Below are positions 47,201 through 59,900 of a stretch of DNA of 64,000 nt, in pieces. The DNA is taken from contig OX365946.1 in assembly GCA_947247005.1 (NCBI GenBank), positions 12,858,453 through 12,922,452 of the forward strand. Direction: 5' to 3'. Both the position numbers and the translations under genes were made by a program. Source of the DNA: Spisula solida. Its lineage: Eukaryota; Mollusca; Bivalvia; Venerida; Mactridae. Numbering within the stretch: the first letter of the stretch is position 1; every line of letters begins with the position of its first letter. The notes under the pieces were generated by a model that did not search any database, had not been told where the DNA came from, and saw nothing but the letters and a program-made list of their open reading frames with translations.

Positions 47201-49980
47201 TCTGCTTCATTACTTTCAAAATATGATGGCTTTCCGGGTTATTTAGGGTGCAACCCGGTTTTTAAGGGTTAATGGATCCGTGATAAACTTAAGGTTGTTT
47301 AATATTTAGGTAAAAATGACCCATGAACATACATATAACGTTATGTAGGCCTACGCGAAAATATACTTTTTTGCTAGTAAAACCTGATTTACTGTACGAA
47401 GTCTAACACTTTCTTAATTTTGTTACAGTCGAATCAAGTATTTGAAGGTGAAAGGTGGATTCCGTACGTCCTACTATTATAGTAACTTGATGTATGGTTT
47501 GGTAACGTACCTATCAGAAAAGATCGGAGGCAAATCTTGGGAGAATCTGGTATTAGAAAAAATATTCACCCCTCTTGAAATGAAGTCATCCACTTTTGTG
47601 ACGACCGCAGATGAAATAGACCTAGATCTCGCGACAGGCTACAGGGAAGTTTATGGAGAACTGGAATCGGTTCCATTCGAATTTAGTAGGTAAGAAGAAA
47701 ATATGGGCACACGCAATACCATTCAGAAAACATTCCCAAAGGCTCGAAAACATGTAATTTATTCTCGAATAGGACGAAGGCTGAAAGCCGACACTAGGAA
47801 AATATCAAGTCAAGTCAAGTCGAATTGTTTATTGGCAAAAACAACACAGTCCATCGCCAAGTAAACATATAAATACAAATCAAAATCAGAGCAATTGTAA
47901 ATCCTGGATTTAGTTTTAAATTGGCAAACTATGTAGCATTTGTTGGTCATTATGGGGATACTGTTTGAACATTTGTCCGTCCGAATATATATCAGTGGGC
48001 GTTCGATATAAAGCCTGGAGTGGACATTCTCGAAAACATGTTCATATTTTTAATTTGTGCCATTTTGACTCTAGAGAACCGGCGAAGGACTGGAGGTTAC
48101 TTGGGTCAAGTAGGTTAGATGTTATACGCATGCGCACTGCGTTTACTCGACCCATTCCTTTTTCAACTCGTGTTATTCGTGTAACCCGAGTTGGTAATTG
48201 GAAAACGCTCGATAATGAGATAGGGTACCCGGTCCGGTAGTTTCTATATAACTGACATGCCGTCCGTAGCAATGTAGGTTGTAAACCCAAATTATATGCC
48301 GAGTTTAGCCTTTATTTTTCGGTCAGCTTCTACTGAAATATGACAGGCAAATATGAGTGCCTCCATCCGTATTTGAATCCGGCGACAAGCGCTCTAAACA
48401 CCGAGCTACGGAGGCACACATATACATGTATATAGCCAGGTAAGTTTATAAATAAACGATTCCGACATCTATTGTTTTCGTTTCTATGTCATTCCAGCGT
48501 CTTTAATTATTAGTACATGTACGAGTATGTGCTGCATTTTCCAGACGCTGGGGTGAGTTGTGTGGTTCCGGTTGTGTCCTCAGTAACGCTGTAGATATGG
48601 CTAAATGGATGTTGTTTCACCTCAATCAGGGACAGAATACAAGCTACGATAGTGTGTTGCATTCCGACATGATGGAGGAAGCTCACAAACCACAGAATGC
48701 GATACCATCATCTAAACGTGCCGACTACTACACCAAACCTACCACACCCGTGTCCCTCGGTGAATACAATTATGGTCTTGGTTGGAGACTTGGACATTAT
48801 CGAGGTATTGTCTGCACTTCTCTGAATTTGATATATGTATGCATGTACAATTATAGTGCTTAAAAAGTGGTCGCTGGTCGCTTTAAACAAAAGTCGCTTA
48901 ATATAATTGAAAAAATAGAACAAATACGATCGGGAGTTGGAACCGGACGTTTAAGACAAAGGTCGCTTTATACGCGTGGTCGCTCTTTATGGAACACATT
49001 GCACTATAAACCTACATTATAACATGTCATGACACTTAACTCCATATACACCTTACATTATTCAGATAAAACATCAACTAGAACGTGTACACACATCTCA
49101 TATACAGTATTTTGGGACAAATGCCATGCATGGTATCTCTTAATAAGGTGTCTTGTTAAGTCCGTGTCAGTTCATACCATATTACTGAATTCATATATTG
49201 ATAGTTGAACAAATACAAATGCATAGCCATAAGATTCGCTTATAACTCGTGCTGCTAAACGAGCTTAGTAGCGTCAATACTAGTACATAAAATTCATGTT
49301 TTATGGCTATTTCAGGCTATCCCATGTGGACACACACGGGTTCAACGTTTGGTTACAGAGCTGTGCTTACTCTTCTACCCAATACCAACATCGGTATATT
49401 CAGTGTGATGACGGGAGAAGACCCGGACTATCTACTCCGTACCAACATACATATGTACCTGGCTGATCTAGCTTTAGGCTTAGACCCTTGGTTAGATAAT
49501 AAAACAGTATGTACATTCCCTGAGCCTTGGCACAGCACGTCAAACGAACCAGCTAAACAAAGACCGAACCCGGACCTTCCCGCAACAAGAGCGTTAGAAG
49601 ACTACACCGGTATTTTTGTAAACCCCGCCTACGGTACACTCGATGTATATGTGAACAAAACCTCAAGTCGGTTAATGGCAAAGATGGGATACGGGCAGTT
49701 TCTTTTTTATCCTAAATCAACCGACGATCAGTTTTACGGGGAGGGGTTTGGACTGTTGAAGAATATCATGGATTTCTCTACGTTCGTCTTCTCGTTTGAT
49801 GCTAACAACACGGTAACTACTCTGACTGTACCCAGCTTCGAAAGTAGTGACCCGCCAATATTTCAATATAAAAACTCTGTATCATCCAAATCACACAGTA
49901 ACGGTTGCCAGACTACCGTTCTTGTTGACAGTTTTATTATATTTACGTTTGTTGTATTCTCTAAAGTAATGCAGCTATAG
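41202..49980 (+). CDS. Secreted beta-lactamase-related serine hydrolase (gigasin-6-like)
   Basis: Five exons: 41202-41509, 44250-44420, 47429-47689, 48545-48804, 49316-49980; all GT-AG, phases join, 554 residues plus TAG. This is the class C beta-lactamase/penicillin-binding-like family (PF00144 type), whose active site uses Ser and Lys of SxxK, a Tyr-x-Asn and a third HTG/KTG block. All three are visible: SLSK at 84-87, YSN at 177-179, HTG at 340-342. DLMAHRIGLP (exon 2) is also typical. Residues 1-17 form a signal peptide (MLVYKLVIAGMLSCVLA). The C-terminus has a Ser/Asn/Gly-rich stretch and then a hydrophobic tail (SFIIFTFVVF), which suggests a GPI anchor or membrane tail. Length and signal peptide fit molluscan gigasin-6-like proteins, some found in shell matrix. 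The substrate is unknown; antibiotic resistance should not be inferred. Confidence 0.93.
43125..43276. mobile_element. 150-bp foldback element in intron 1 of the hydrolase gene
   Basis: Arms 43125-43192 and 43210-43276 are about 80 percent identical inverses (ATACTGTTATTGGCT ... AAGTGATATTGAC against GTCAATATCACTT ... AGCCAATAACAGTAT), with a loop of about 17 nt. Confidence 0.88.
43775..44216. mobile_element. MITE with about 50-bp TIRs ending near exon 2 acceptor
   Basis: The left arm 43775-43827 and right arm 44164-44216 are inverses (GATAAAAATATCTTTCACAT, then CTATA, GAATATCTAAGAC). The element is about 440 bp and non-coding. Its right end lies only about 33 nt from the start of exon 2 at 44250, so it may overlap the branch-point region of that intron. 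Confidence 0.85.
44698..46828. mobile_element. 2.1-kb non-autonomous DNA transposon in intron 2 of the hydrolase gene
   Basis: The left end GCCCTTTCCCGAAAGTAGG, TTACCTCCCTTGG and the inverse of the right end, GGCCTTTCCCGAAACTAGG, TTACCTCCCTTGG, match with two differences in the first 32 bp. A second shared block, CTTCCGGGGTGTCC, lies inside both ends. TATA flanks each side (44694-44697 and 46829-46832), a likely target duplication, though TA alone is possible. No transposase-like frame is seen over the interior, so it depends on another element or is decayed. Confidence 0.9.
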
Positions 49981-50011
49981 TAAATTAGCATTAAATGTGT
50001 TGAATTCCAGG

Positions 50012-50175
50012 CCCCTATCTCCCTGTCCCTATCTCCCTAAGCATCTCAGTTTGAGCAAGATCTCATCTAGTATATTGCCTTGTGTCTTATGTTAATATCC
50101 ATGCAAGGCTGAGATCAAATTTCGCAGAATAAAACAGAAACGTTATTCCGAGTTTATTACAGTAACATTTCAAGC
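50012..50175. mobile_element. MITE fragment in the hydrolase 3' UTR
   Basis: GGCCCCTATCTCCCTGTCCC, then CTCCCTAAGCATCTCAGTTT and further text to TTATTCCGAGTTTATTACAG match in reverse orientation the MITE at 14573-14817. It begins about 30 bp after the stop codon at 49980, so the mature transcript may carry it. ATTAAA near 49989 is a possible early poly(A) signal. Confidence 0.75.
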
Positions 50176-52717
50176 ACTCGAACTATCTCAAATTCATACA
50201 TGGATTGTAACTCGCTGTCTTTCCATCTAAATTCACTTCAATGGTGCATTGAACCATTAAACGGAAAACAACGAAAAATATACGAGGAATTTATGGGTTG
50301 ATGCTAATTATTTTAATGTAGGGTCAATTGGAATAGTCAATCCATCGACAAATTCAAAAAAAAAGACGGTTTACCACTCCGCAAAATAGTGTTTTAAAAA
50401 CGCTTAATAGCAATGTTTTAAGGTTTACCGAAAAATACCACTAATATTACAGTCAAGGGGAAGTAATTCTGGAAAGAGATTGAGTGAATAAAATTCTACT
50501 TTTCTAAATCTAAATTGAGCTGTATATTTATCTTTGTTTTGCTTTATTTCTGTCTTCATGCTAAGCACAGACACTTGTTCGCCAACTTTATCCGAAAAAT
50601 AAGTACACATCAGCATTAACAATCTGAAAAACGCAGAAGGCCGCACGGCATCAAATATTCTTTTGTTTGTGACATCATTGTTTTATTGTGGTTGTAAAGG
50701 GTCTAAGCAGATCTTAATGAAACGAATTTGATTGTCATGCCACATATCTTAGCTACAAATGTGGAGAATTTCAGCAAAATCAAACGCATATTGGCTGAGC
50801 TATGGGTAAATACATACATGCATACATATAAGCTATTTAAGTATAAATGTTACGTTTTCAAAGCCGCTCAGTGTATATTGTTGACATTATACAATGAAGA
50901 TACACATTTTAAAAAAGTATACAGGATCATTGGTACGAACAGAAGTGTCATACTCAATAACTTATTTGCAAATCAGAACATGTTAACGTGTACACTCTAG
51001 GACTTTAAAAATACATAAACATTGACTACAGATAAATCTACAAGGTGACCTGACATTTTGTTAAGCATCTTTTGGTCTGAAGGTCCATGGTCCTGTTGTT
51101 AACTAGGATCCTGTTTGTGCATCGTTTTAGGCTGAGTGGTCTAATTCGTCCTTACCTCACATTGCTAGACGATGGTATAGCACAGAGAATTTTACATGAT
51201 CCTGACCTTTATGCATGAATATATCACACGTACGTTGAATATATCAATTTTCGCAAGTAAATCGTGCAATATCGGTTCTTTAGATGTGTGTTGGTATTAC
51301 GCTGGGAGCATCTTCGTGATACTCCCCGCTTATGAAAACATAAAACCGGGTTATAAATATAGGCAATTTATAAGCTGTTAAATTAAAAAGAATATGCTAA
51401 TTGAAGGTCGAGTGTCGTGTCAAATTCTCTGGACTATACCGTACCGAAATGTAATGCCCATGAAAATATTTGATTTGATGAATTGCTTTTTCAGTTACAG
51501 GGGCATAGCCTGCGATACGTACGGACATTCGTGTTTAACATTGATTTGAAAAGTAAAAATATGAATATGGCTAAATTTTTATTAACTTCCATAATCATGA
51601 GGAACCCCCGACCATAAAAAGAAACTTCAAGGCTTGTGTGCGTAACATCAATTCAAGCTTAGCCACGCCCCTGAAACAACATACCTAATATCATACTATA
51701 TCGTCTAAATATAATCACATTGTAATATTATTGTAATACTAATGTTTGAGTGTGCTCATTTGTTAACACAAATGTACTTTAGTGTAATAAAGCTATCATT
51801 AAATTGTTCAACGTGTGTGAGGTTTTTTTAACTGACTTGCAAAGAAAGTGTTTTGTAACTTTCAATATGTGAGTCCTTAATTGCTACCCGCGGCAGCGAA
51901 AATTGAACCTTTATGCATGACTAATGTTGAAATTAGAGTTTGTCCAAAAATAGAAACAACACTCACTTGATCACAACAGTAAAGCTCATTCTACATCTAC
52001 ATAAATACGTTATGCCGGTGTCATAACTTTGATAATTCTATAACGGTGCGCAAAGAAAAAGGGAAGTAAAACAGGAAAGACAGAAGAATAGACAAGGGTA
52101 AATATGATTGCAGGTACAGTTTAAAAGACATGAAGTAATAGAAAGTGTTACACAGTTACTTTCAGCCATCAGGGCAAGACCAATCCAGCTTCCGTGGCGG
52201 TACCAGGTTGCTAGATCTTGCTGACTTAGCATTGGCTGTACTTTCTACTTATGTCTGGTGTTACGAAATATACCATGTACATTCTTTTCTATCACTTTAT
52301 AATATCATTTGCTTGGTTGTGAAAATAATCAAACTTTTACAAATGCACAGAAACAACGCAATAGAGCTTCAACAACAATGGGGCCATTCTAAAAAGTTAG
52401 ACTGCATAAAAAGAACATGTAAAGTAGCAAGCTATATACGCGAGGCTGGTGGATGTGATACCCAACCATACTCCCGTCCACCACTATATAACAACATAAA
52501 TACACTAACATGGTGTACAATGTGACTGTGAATACAGGCTGAGCCGATTCATTTTATTTCAACAATTAGCGTGAATCTATTTTTCGGTCCTTGGATTAAG
52601 AGGAACGCTACGTGTCCTTGACCAAGATAGTGTGCCGGAGCACGATAGATGTACAGGATTATCTTCGATCGTCCTGGGTGCATCTCTTACGACGAAATGT
52701 CAATTTAATATACTTAA
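50176..52717. other. Intergenic, nothing firmly recognised
   Basis: Several chance frames. The 126-codon frame starting with GTG at 52145 has no motif and is discussed under rejections. Confidence 0.5.
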
Positions 52718-53363
52718 CGAATTTAAAAGCACGACACTGTGGTATGTTGTTTTATAGCGGACAAATCAAGTTTATTCCGGTATTGGAATAGTGCCGCTTA
52801 AAGGTAAATGTATTGGTGTCATTTTGGTACAAAGATGATAAAAACGAGATGAGTATTAACACATATATAGTACAATCAATACGTCGATCCAGAAAACAAA
52901 AGTCGCATTCTGACCAAAATGTCTAACAGGGTCATCTCCCCTTGACCATAATAACATTATAAAGGTCTATGAGACAAGGTGTATGTTTCCTGCAACAATG
53001 TTTCCGTGTCATATAGACACATTTTAGATAAAAGTTGGATATGTCAATTATTATTATTCAATTTAAGAATTTGTATATAGATGTCAGACTAGCCTTACGT
53101 AAACATTCGATCTGTTATACAGGTTGGTCATCTTCAACTATAAAACCAATGCGCCGATAAACATGTTACTTTTGTTTTCTGTACCAATGTCTTATTCGTG
53201 CGATAATTTAGTTATTACTAGTTGGATATACAAAAAATGTATAAGTTTGGTATCAAAATGACGGCATTGAATTAGCCTTTATGAATTTATAAATACATTT
53301 TATATGGGAATTTGTTTTTTCCAAAATATAACAACCTACCCAAGGGTCGCGTTTTTAAATCCG
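52718..53363. mobile_element. TTAA-flanked TIR element, copy A
   Basis: TTAA lies at 52714-52717 and 53364-53367. The ends are CGAATTTAAAAGCACGACAC and the inverse of GTCGCGTTTTTAAATCCG, followed by TATGTTG-like text. It is 646 bp with no frame. Interior blocks (CATCTCCCCTTGACC near 52934, GCGCCGATAAACATG near 53152, GACGGCATTGAATT near 53267) recur in inverse order in copy B. It ends about 630 bp before the start codon of the Ly6-ShKT gene. Confidence 0.85.
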
Positions 53364-53872
53364 TTAACCATATTTGGAAAAGTAGTTCGATCTAACAGCC
53401 GTTCAACACGCGTATATAAAGATATTTTTTAGTTCAAGTTTGTACTTATTTATAGATTCTTATCTGAAGGGCACGCAGTACAACTCTGATTTTCTATGAA
53501 TTTGGTTGTGATATTTATAATAAGAACTTCAAGAAAACTGGTTCTTGCTAATCTGACTTCACCTAACGAATTTAGACTTAATACGGTAAAACATTTAGTT
53601 TCGTAGGGAATTAATTTAATACAGTTCTATCGTATTTCATCTCCCTAATACGAGAAAATGTCGGAACACTCTAAATGAATCGACCTCGACAATAATCACT
53701 AAAGGGAAAGGGTTTTGTTGGCCCATGCACGAATTCACCATCCACCAAATGTTGATTTCACCAAACCCCGTAACATTTTTATGATTTTATAGCGTCTTAT
53801 TATTGTGTCCGGTTTCACGGTAAATAGAGCAGGTTAGATAAGTAGATAGTCCGTCTGATAAGTCCGGCGGAG

Positions 53873-53882
53873 TATATATAAG
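53873..53882 (+). promoter_or_regulatory. Probable TATA box of the Ly6-ShKT gene
   Basis: TATATATAAG in a less AT-rich setting (CCGGCGGAG upstream), about 115 bp before the ATG at 53998. This would give a 5' UTR of roughly 85-90 nt. Confidence 0.5.
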
Positions 53883-53997
53883 ACGTTCCACGACAGCCGG
53901 GCCTTCACTATAGTATCCGGTGCCTTCATTAGATAGACACATATTACTAACATATAATCGGTTGTTGTTTAGACTTAGTGCTGTTTTCTCCGCGACC

Positions 53998-56900
53998 ATG
54001 ATGGAAACAGGTACTAAATGGTTTCTTTATTTTTTCTTCATTAATTAATTAAAAATATATATATCAATTGATACAACTTTTAATTAAGTGTGGATATCGA
54101 ACATGTATTGTTAATGTTATCAGCGGAAAGAAGTAGTTTATTCATTTGGCGACTGATACATTATGTCACGTCTATGACGGATTGTTTTAAAACTTATCAA
54201 TTTGTTTTCAGTTTTCAGAATATTGATGTTCTGGGTGTATGTTGCTTCGACTGGTAAGACAATTGTTTTACAGGACGTATGTCCTATTTAACTTACTAAA
54301 CTGAACTAAACAATTTTACGAATTTAAACTGAAAATCGTCAGTCCGAGTTGCATCTCAGGGCAGGTATTCGCCAGGGACCATACAAAACAACGCCTCTAT
54401 AATGGGTCCCGGTGTTCACAAAGCATCTTAAATAATTCGTTTAAAGTTAAAAATGTTTGCTGCAAAATAGAAGATTTACCCATTTTTCTTGGTATTAAAA
54501 TTAATGTAGCTCTTTATACTATGATTTAAACCAATGCAAAATCAATATTATGGTTAACGCATTTAAAAACGCGACACTTGGGTATGTTGGTATATTTTGA
54601 GCAAACAAACTCCCACATATATATGAATGTATTTATACATGTATATGTGTGTATAGTCTGTGTGTATGAATGTATATGAATGTGTATGTATAGATGTTTT
54701 AGGTGTATATGATATTAATAATTAATCACCTTTCTATGGCAGTGTATTGAAACTTATTTTGATAAAATAATACCTCATGTTAGCATTGGCATTTAGTAAT
54801 TCCTGTATTTATAGACTGTAGTAACATCAGCATTCCAACTGTCCATAATCCTGGCAAAATTCAACATTTTGATAAAAATTAGTCACGATCATGAAATTAA
54901 AAAAAAAATGGTTTAGACATTCCCACTTCTAATATTGTTAACTTTCCATTTAAAAATATATATTTTGTTTTTCATGTATGTATATACATGTATGTTATTT
55001 TGTTATAGTGATGAGCTGTATATGCTTAAGCTAAATAAACTGTTCTGTTCTGTTCTGTTCTGTTCTGTTCTGTTCTGTTCTGTTCATATAACCTATATAT
55101 TTGTATATTCGTAACGGTTTATTCAATGCCGTCATTAAAGGTGCTGCCTCACAGAATGGGCTAAACTTTTTGTATGGCTAATTTTTCTACCTAACCAAGT
55201 ATTAATATAATAGAAAGTCACTGGTGGTTGCTTTATGAAAGATGTATGGCATTTAAGCAATTAAATCACTCTTGATATGTGGCACTAAGTATTTTTCTGT
55301 TTGAAAATATCGCAGAGTTTCCTTCAAAAATGTTCTGTGAATTATGTAATTCACACATGGTCAAACTGTAACTTCAACAAACTAAAGCCGAAACATCTAT
55401 GAGGTATTCGGTTCTTTTCGCAATTCGTTTTCCTCGAATGGAAACAAATTCAGGCAATTTAAGTGATAGGAGTGCTAATTCTATAGGGTATTAATACCCT
55501 ATAGAATTTTGAGTGTAAAAATGCTAAATTACTACAAAATGCCGATGTTATTTTTATGTCAATGTGTGTTGTGTATGGCATATACAGGAAACTAAACCAA
55601 AATTACATGAATATTTGACAATTTAATTTTATTTTTGCAATACACCAATACGTGAGGCAGTCCCTTTAAGATACCAAACTTAATAAATCCAACGAGTATT
55701 AACTAAATTATCGCATGAATAAGACATTGGTCCAAAAAACAACAGTAACATGTTTATCGGCGCATTGGTGTAATCGTTGAAGATGACCAGCCTGTATAAC
55801 AGATCGAATGTTTACGTCAGGCTAGTCTAACTTCTATATACAAATTCAACTTTCATTTAAAATGTGTCTATATGACAAGGAACCCTGATTGCAGGAAACA
55901 TTCACCGTTGTCTCAGTTTTTATGGTCAAGGGGAGGTAACAAAGTAAGAAATTTAGGCCAGAATGAGACTTTTTTTTCTTGATCGACGTATTGATTGTAC
56001 TATATATTTGTTAAAACTCATCTCATTTTTATCATCTAAGTACCAAAATGACACCACTACATTTACCTTTAATCTGTACTATTCAAATACCGGCATAAAC
56101 TTGAATTGTCTTCTAAAACAACATACACCCAGTGTCGCGTTTTTGAATCCGTTAGGTATACATGTAGTGGAAACTAGTCCTGCCTATGGCGGCCATACTT
56201 CCAGGCAATCAACATGAAAATTAGGCAGTTGGTAGAAGGGCACCCAATGGACATATCTGTGAAATAATTTTGAAATCGGGCCAGCTATTTCTCAGGATAA
56301 TATTTTCAAAGTTCTTATAGAGAAAACAAGCCGAGCCTTCTGACGGCAATGTTTTTTATCAAATCATGATAAAACTTAGGAATCGAAAAGGGAACCATCC
56401 TAGAATCATTCTAGTAAATTTCCATCGGATTTTGCCGAGTAGTTTATGAGGAAAAGTTGTTTGAATGAATTGTTGACGACGGACGGACGACGGACAGAGA
56501 CCAATCAAAATAGCAAAATTATAATTCCATAATTCTCACACTTTACAAATGTTTTGTTTGAATTGTTTGAATTGTTTGTTTTAGAGAGTTTGGTGTGTTA
56601 CGATTGTAAGAATATCACCGACTACAGTGCGTGTAGTACACACACGACGTGTGGACCTGATGAGGTGTGTAGTTACATAATGTTTATCGAAGTTCGATTA
56701 AGATAATTCTGATAATATTTCAATTCATACCACATCACTCATAGGAGCGCGTCCAGTCCGGATACCTATACGTAGTGGATACTGTCCGGATACCTAGGCG
56801 TAGTGAATACTGTCCGGATACCTAGGCGTAGTGGATACTGTCCGGATACCTAGGCGTAGTGAATACTGTCCGGATACCTAGGCTAGTGAATACTGTCCGG

Positions 56901-59900
56901 ATACCTAGGCATAGTGGATACCGTCCGGATACCTACATGGGCATAGGAGCGTCTTCAACATTGGGGGGGGGGCAAACATTTGGGAGGGTGGTTTGGAGAT
57001 ATTGGGGGTCACATTTTAGTGTTAGTAGCTTATGTTGAATGTTTGTATATATCAAAACTTAGATAAGGTATATCTACTAAGTTGTTTGCTTGTCAAAAGA
57101 GGGGGTGAGAAATTAACCTTATCATACTAGTATTGTAAGTAGGGGGGTCCAAGGGCATGCTCCCCCGGGAAAAAATTCAAAACAATGGATCAATCTGGTG
57201 CATTCTGTACGTTATGAGATAATTATTTGGTATTTTACAAGACATGTTTTGTAACAAGATACAAGACTAAGTCCTTAATTTGTAAATATATTTACTAATT
57301 ACAAATTATTGCACATATGTCCGAAGTCTGAGAGTAAAGGGGTTTAGTAAGGGATGATTTAACATAGAAATGACAAAGTTTAAAAGCAATATAGGAGCTA
57401 GGGCAAACTTGATCTTACACAGTTTTTCTATAGTTCTTGTAGCTCTTTCAACAACTACATTATAACATATTTCATAGATTAAAATTATTTTGCGAGCGTA
57501 GCGAGCACGAAATTTCTCATTATATACTTTTTAACAAAGAATAAAGGGCACTTTCCCTACTACAAAGACTATTTTAAACAGAAAATTATGAATATAGTCT
57601 GAATTATTGGGGGGGGGGGGGCAAACGATATGTTGGCCCCCTTGTCCTTGTCCCGTCCCCTTGCCCCCCTTTCTCCTACGCCTATGACCTAGAGGCGTAG
57701 TTGATAGTTTGATATTATTTTAGTTAGTTTGATGTATTGTCAGCATACAATAAAGTCGGTTGGCCAATGGCCGGCAATATACCAAACCGAACGTCGTATT
57801 TGTAGGATTAGACTACCTCAACATGAATACCATGTAGTTGCCAGACTAATGTTCAAATGTTGCTCTGTTTCCATCGATCTGATCTTGATCGGTTTCCATA
57901 ATATGAACTAATGCACAGCCTATTTTTAGCGGACTATGTCAGTTGTCCTACATTATTTGTTACATGCTCATCTAGTACTGGATTTTTTGATGATGCATAA
58001 CTTTACAATAAATTGTTCGGTTACGAAGTTACGAACCTGGAGCCCGTTACCTAACCAAGCCGTTTCCAAAAGGCGCTAATATGAACTAATGCACAGCATA
58101 TGTAGCGGACTATGTCAGTTGTCCTACATTATTTGTAACATGCTCATCTAGTACTGGATTTTTTGGTGATGCATAACTTCACAAAAAATTGTTTGGTTAC
58201 GAAGTTACGAATCTGGAGCAAGCCGTTTCCAAAAGGCGCTACCGAGCGCTTTCCTACGTCTATGCAACCTATCGAAGCGGTTCGTTGCACAAGAAAGTGC
58301 GCGATAGCGGTTTGATACGAAATATTGGGTACAAAGTAACGAAAGACGATACAAACCTGCTATCGTTTGTCAGTCCGAATGAACACGAATAAAACACGTT
58401 TTTCAATTTGTTTAATTCTAGGTCTACTTAATTCAGGGGTAACTAATTTGAAAATGAATAATTAGATATAAACACAGATAACAACTGATTTCTAGGCCTT
58501 ATTTGATATTTTATCTTTTTTTAATGGGTTGCATGAGCATACCAGATAGTACTTTTGTTCAAAAGAAAAGGCTATTTTCATTTCAATTAATCATATTACG
58601 ATTAAATATCAAACATCTTTAATCTTAATCACCCTTTTTCGTTAAAAAAAACCTGGAAATCGTCACAACATAAAAGAGATTTAGACGGAAAATTACGGGT
58701 TTTATTGTATCCAATAACGACAACAACAACATGTAATTAGTTTTCGCGACCTTCATCCCGCGAATATTTTTTGACGATTTTGGAGGGATTTTTTAATTAC
58801 ATCTTGTATTGCAAACTTTGCGATGGGAAATAACCGAAACTTGTGTCTTTTTCATTAGATTTTCTTAAGATTGGTTGATATTTCGCGCATATGAACGATT
58901 CCCGCTCGACTTAATTCGTTATCTCAGAGTAATCATGTGTCTCATAACAGTTTGTAGCATCGTTTATGCACTGAAAATGTTAAAATTTCCTTCCGAAGTG
59001 GGCAAAAAATTGGCTGCCTTTTTTGTGTCCAAACATTTAGGAAATAGCCTTCCCCATATAAAAAGATTGGTTGCATAGCAACCATGGAAGACTGATAATT
59101 ATTATCTTTTCTTTTCTAGACAGGGGCCTACGCTAGTTTTTGGAATATTTTTAAACATCATTAAAAAATAAAAGAAAATTTATGAGCTGCCGAATATCGA
59201 ATTTTTTTTTTGTTAACTATTAGCAGCCATTTTCTAGTATCTTTGCTTCAGTGCGGGATTTTAACACAATTTTTTAGATCCATTAGTGAATTCAAACTCT
59301 GACCAAACCACGTGCACTCGTGTTATCGTAAAGCGGAACGACATCCGCAGGCCTTGCGGCCTGCGTATTGTCCGCTATCAACAGAGCAGTGCAATACCAA
59401 CTTAATAATGCATCCAATGTTGTAGTTCATTCCTACCTTTTGTACAACATTTAATTCATTCTAGGTCGTCTATGTGACACCACTCATGTATGTAACTTAT
59501 TCTTATTAGTAATTACTCTCGACACGAGGGGCTGAGAGAGAATTTATGCAAATAAGTGAACTCTATTTACAGTCGTGTTTTATGGATAGGACAGGCGCTA
59601 ACATCACATTAGGATGTGTTTCAAACAAGGTAAGATTTGATCATTTTATTTCCATATTTGGTTTCCGTGCATATACGGTCCAGCACATTGCAGTACAGTC
59701 ATAAATGCATTCCGTATTTTAGGACCATTGGATTATTATCAGTAATTACCAATCATCCAGTTTTAATGGATATTAGCAAACATAGTGTATACAATTGTGA
59801 CGGGAGAATTATCTTATTAATTGCACGTGTCATTTTCGAGTAATTGACGAATCTGTCCTTGTTGATTAAAGCAGTTTATTTTTGACCGATGTTCCATTTA

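Larger units (their letters stand above)
54558..56151. mobile_element. TTAA-flanked TIR element, copy B, with two nested insertions
   Basis: The left end CGCATTTAAAAACGCGACAC follows TTAA (54554-54557); the right end GTGTCGCGTTTTTGAATCC is followed by GTTAG, a decayed TTAA. Its interior matches copy A in reverse. It fills most of the intron between exons 54212-54253 and 56585-56664. Relative to copy A two stretches are extra: about 54638-55085 and 55135-55669, both described separately. Confidence 0.85.

Noticed and set aside
52145..52525. 126-codon frame beginning with GTG
   Set aside because: No ATG near its start, no motif, ends in mixed composition; a length expected by chance in 64 kb of AT-rich DNA.
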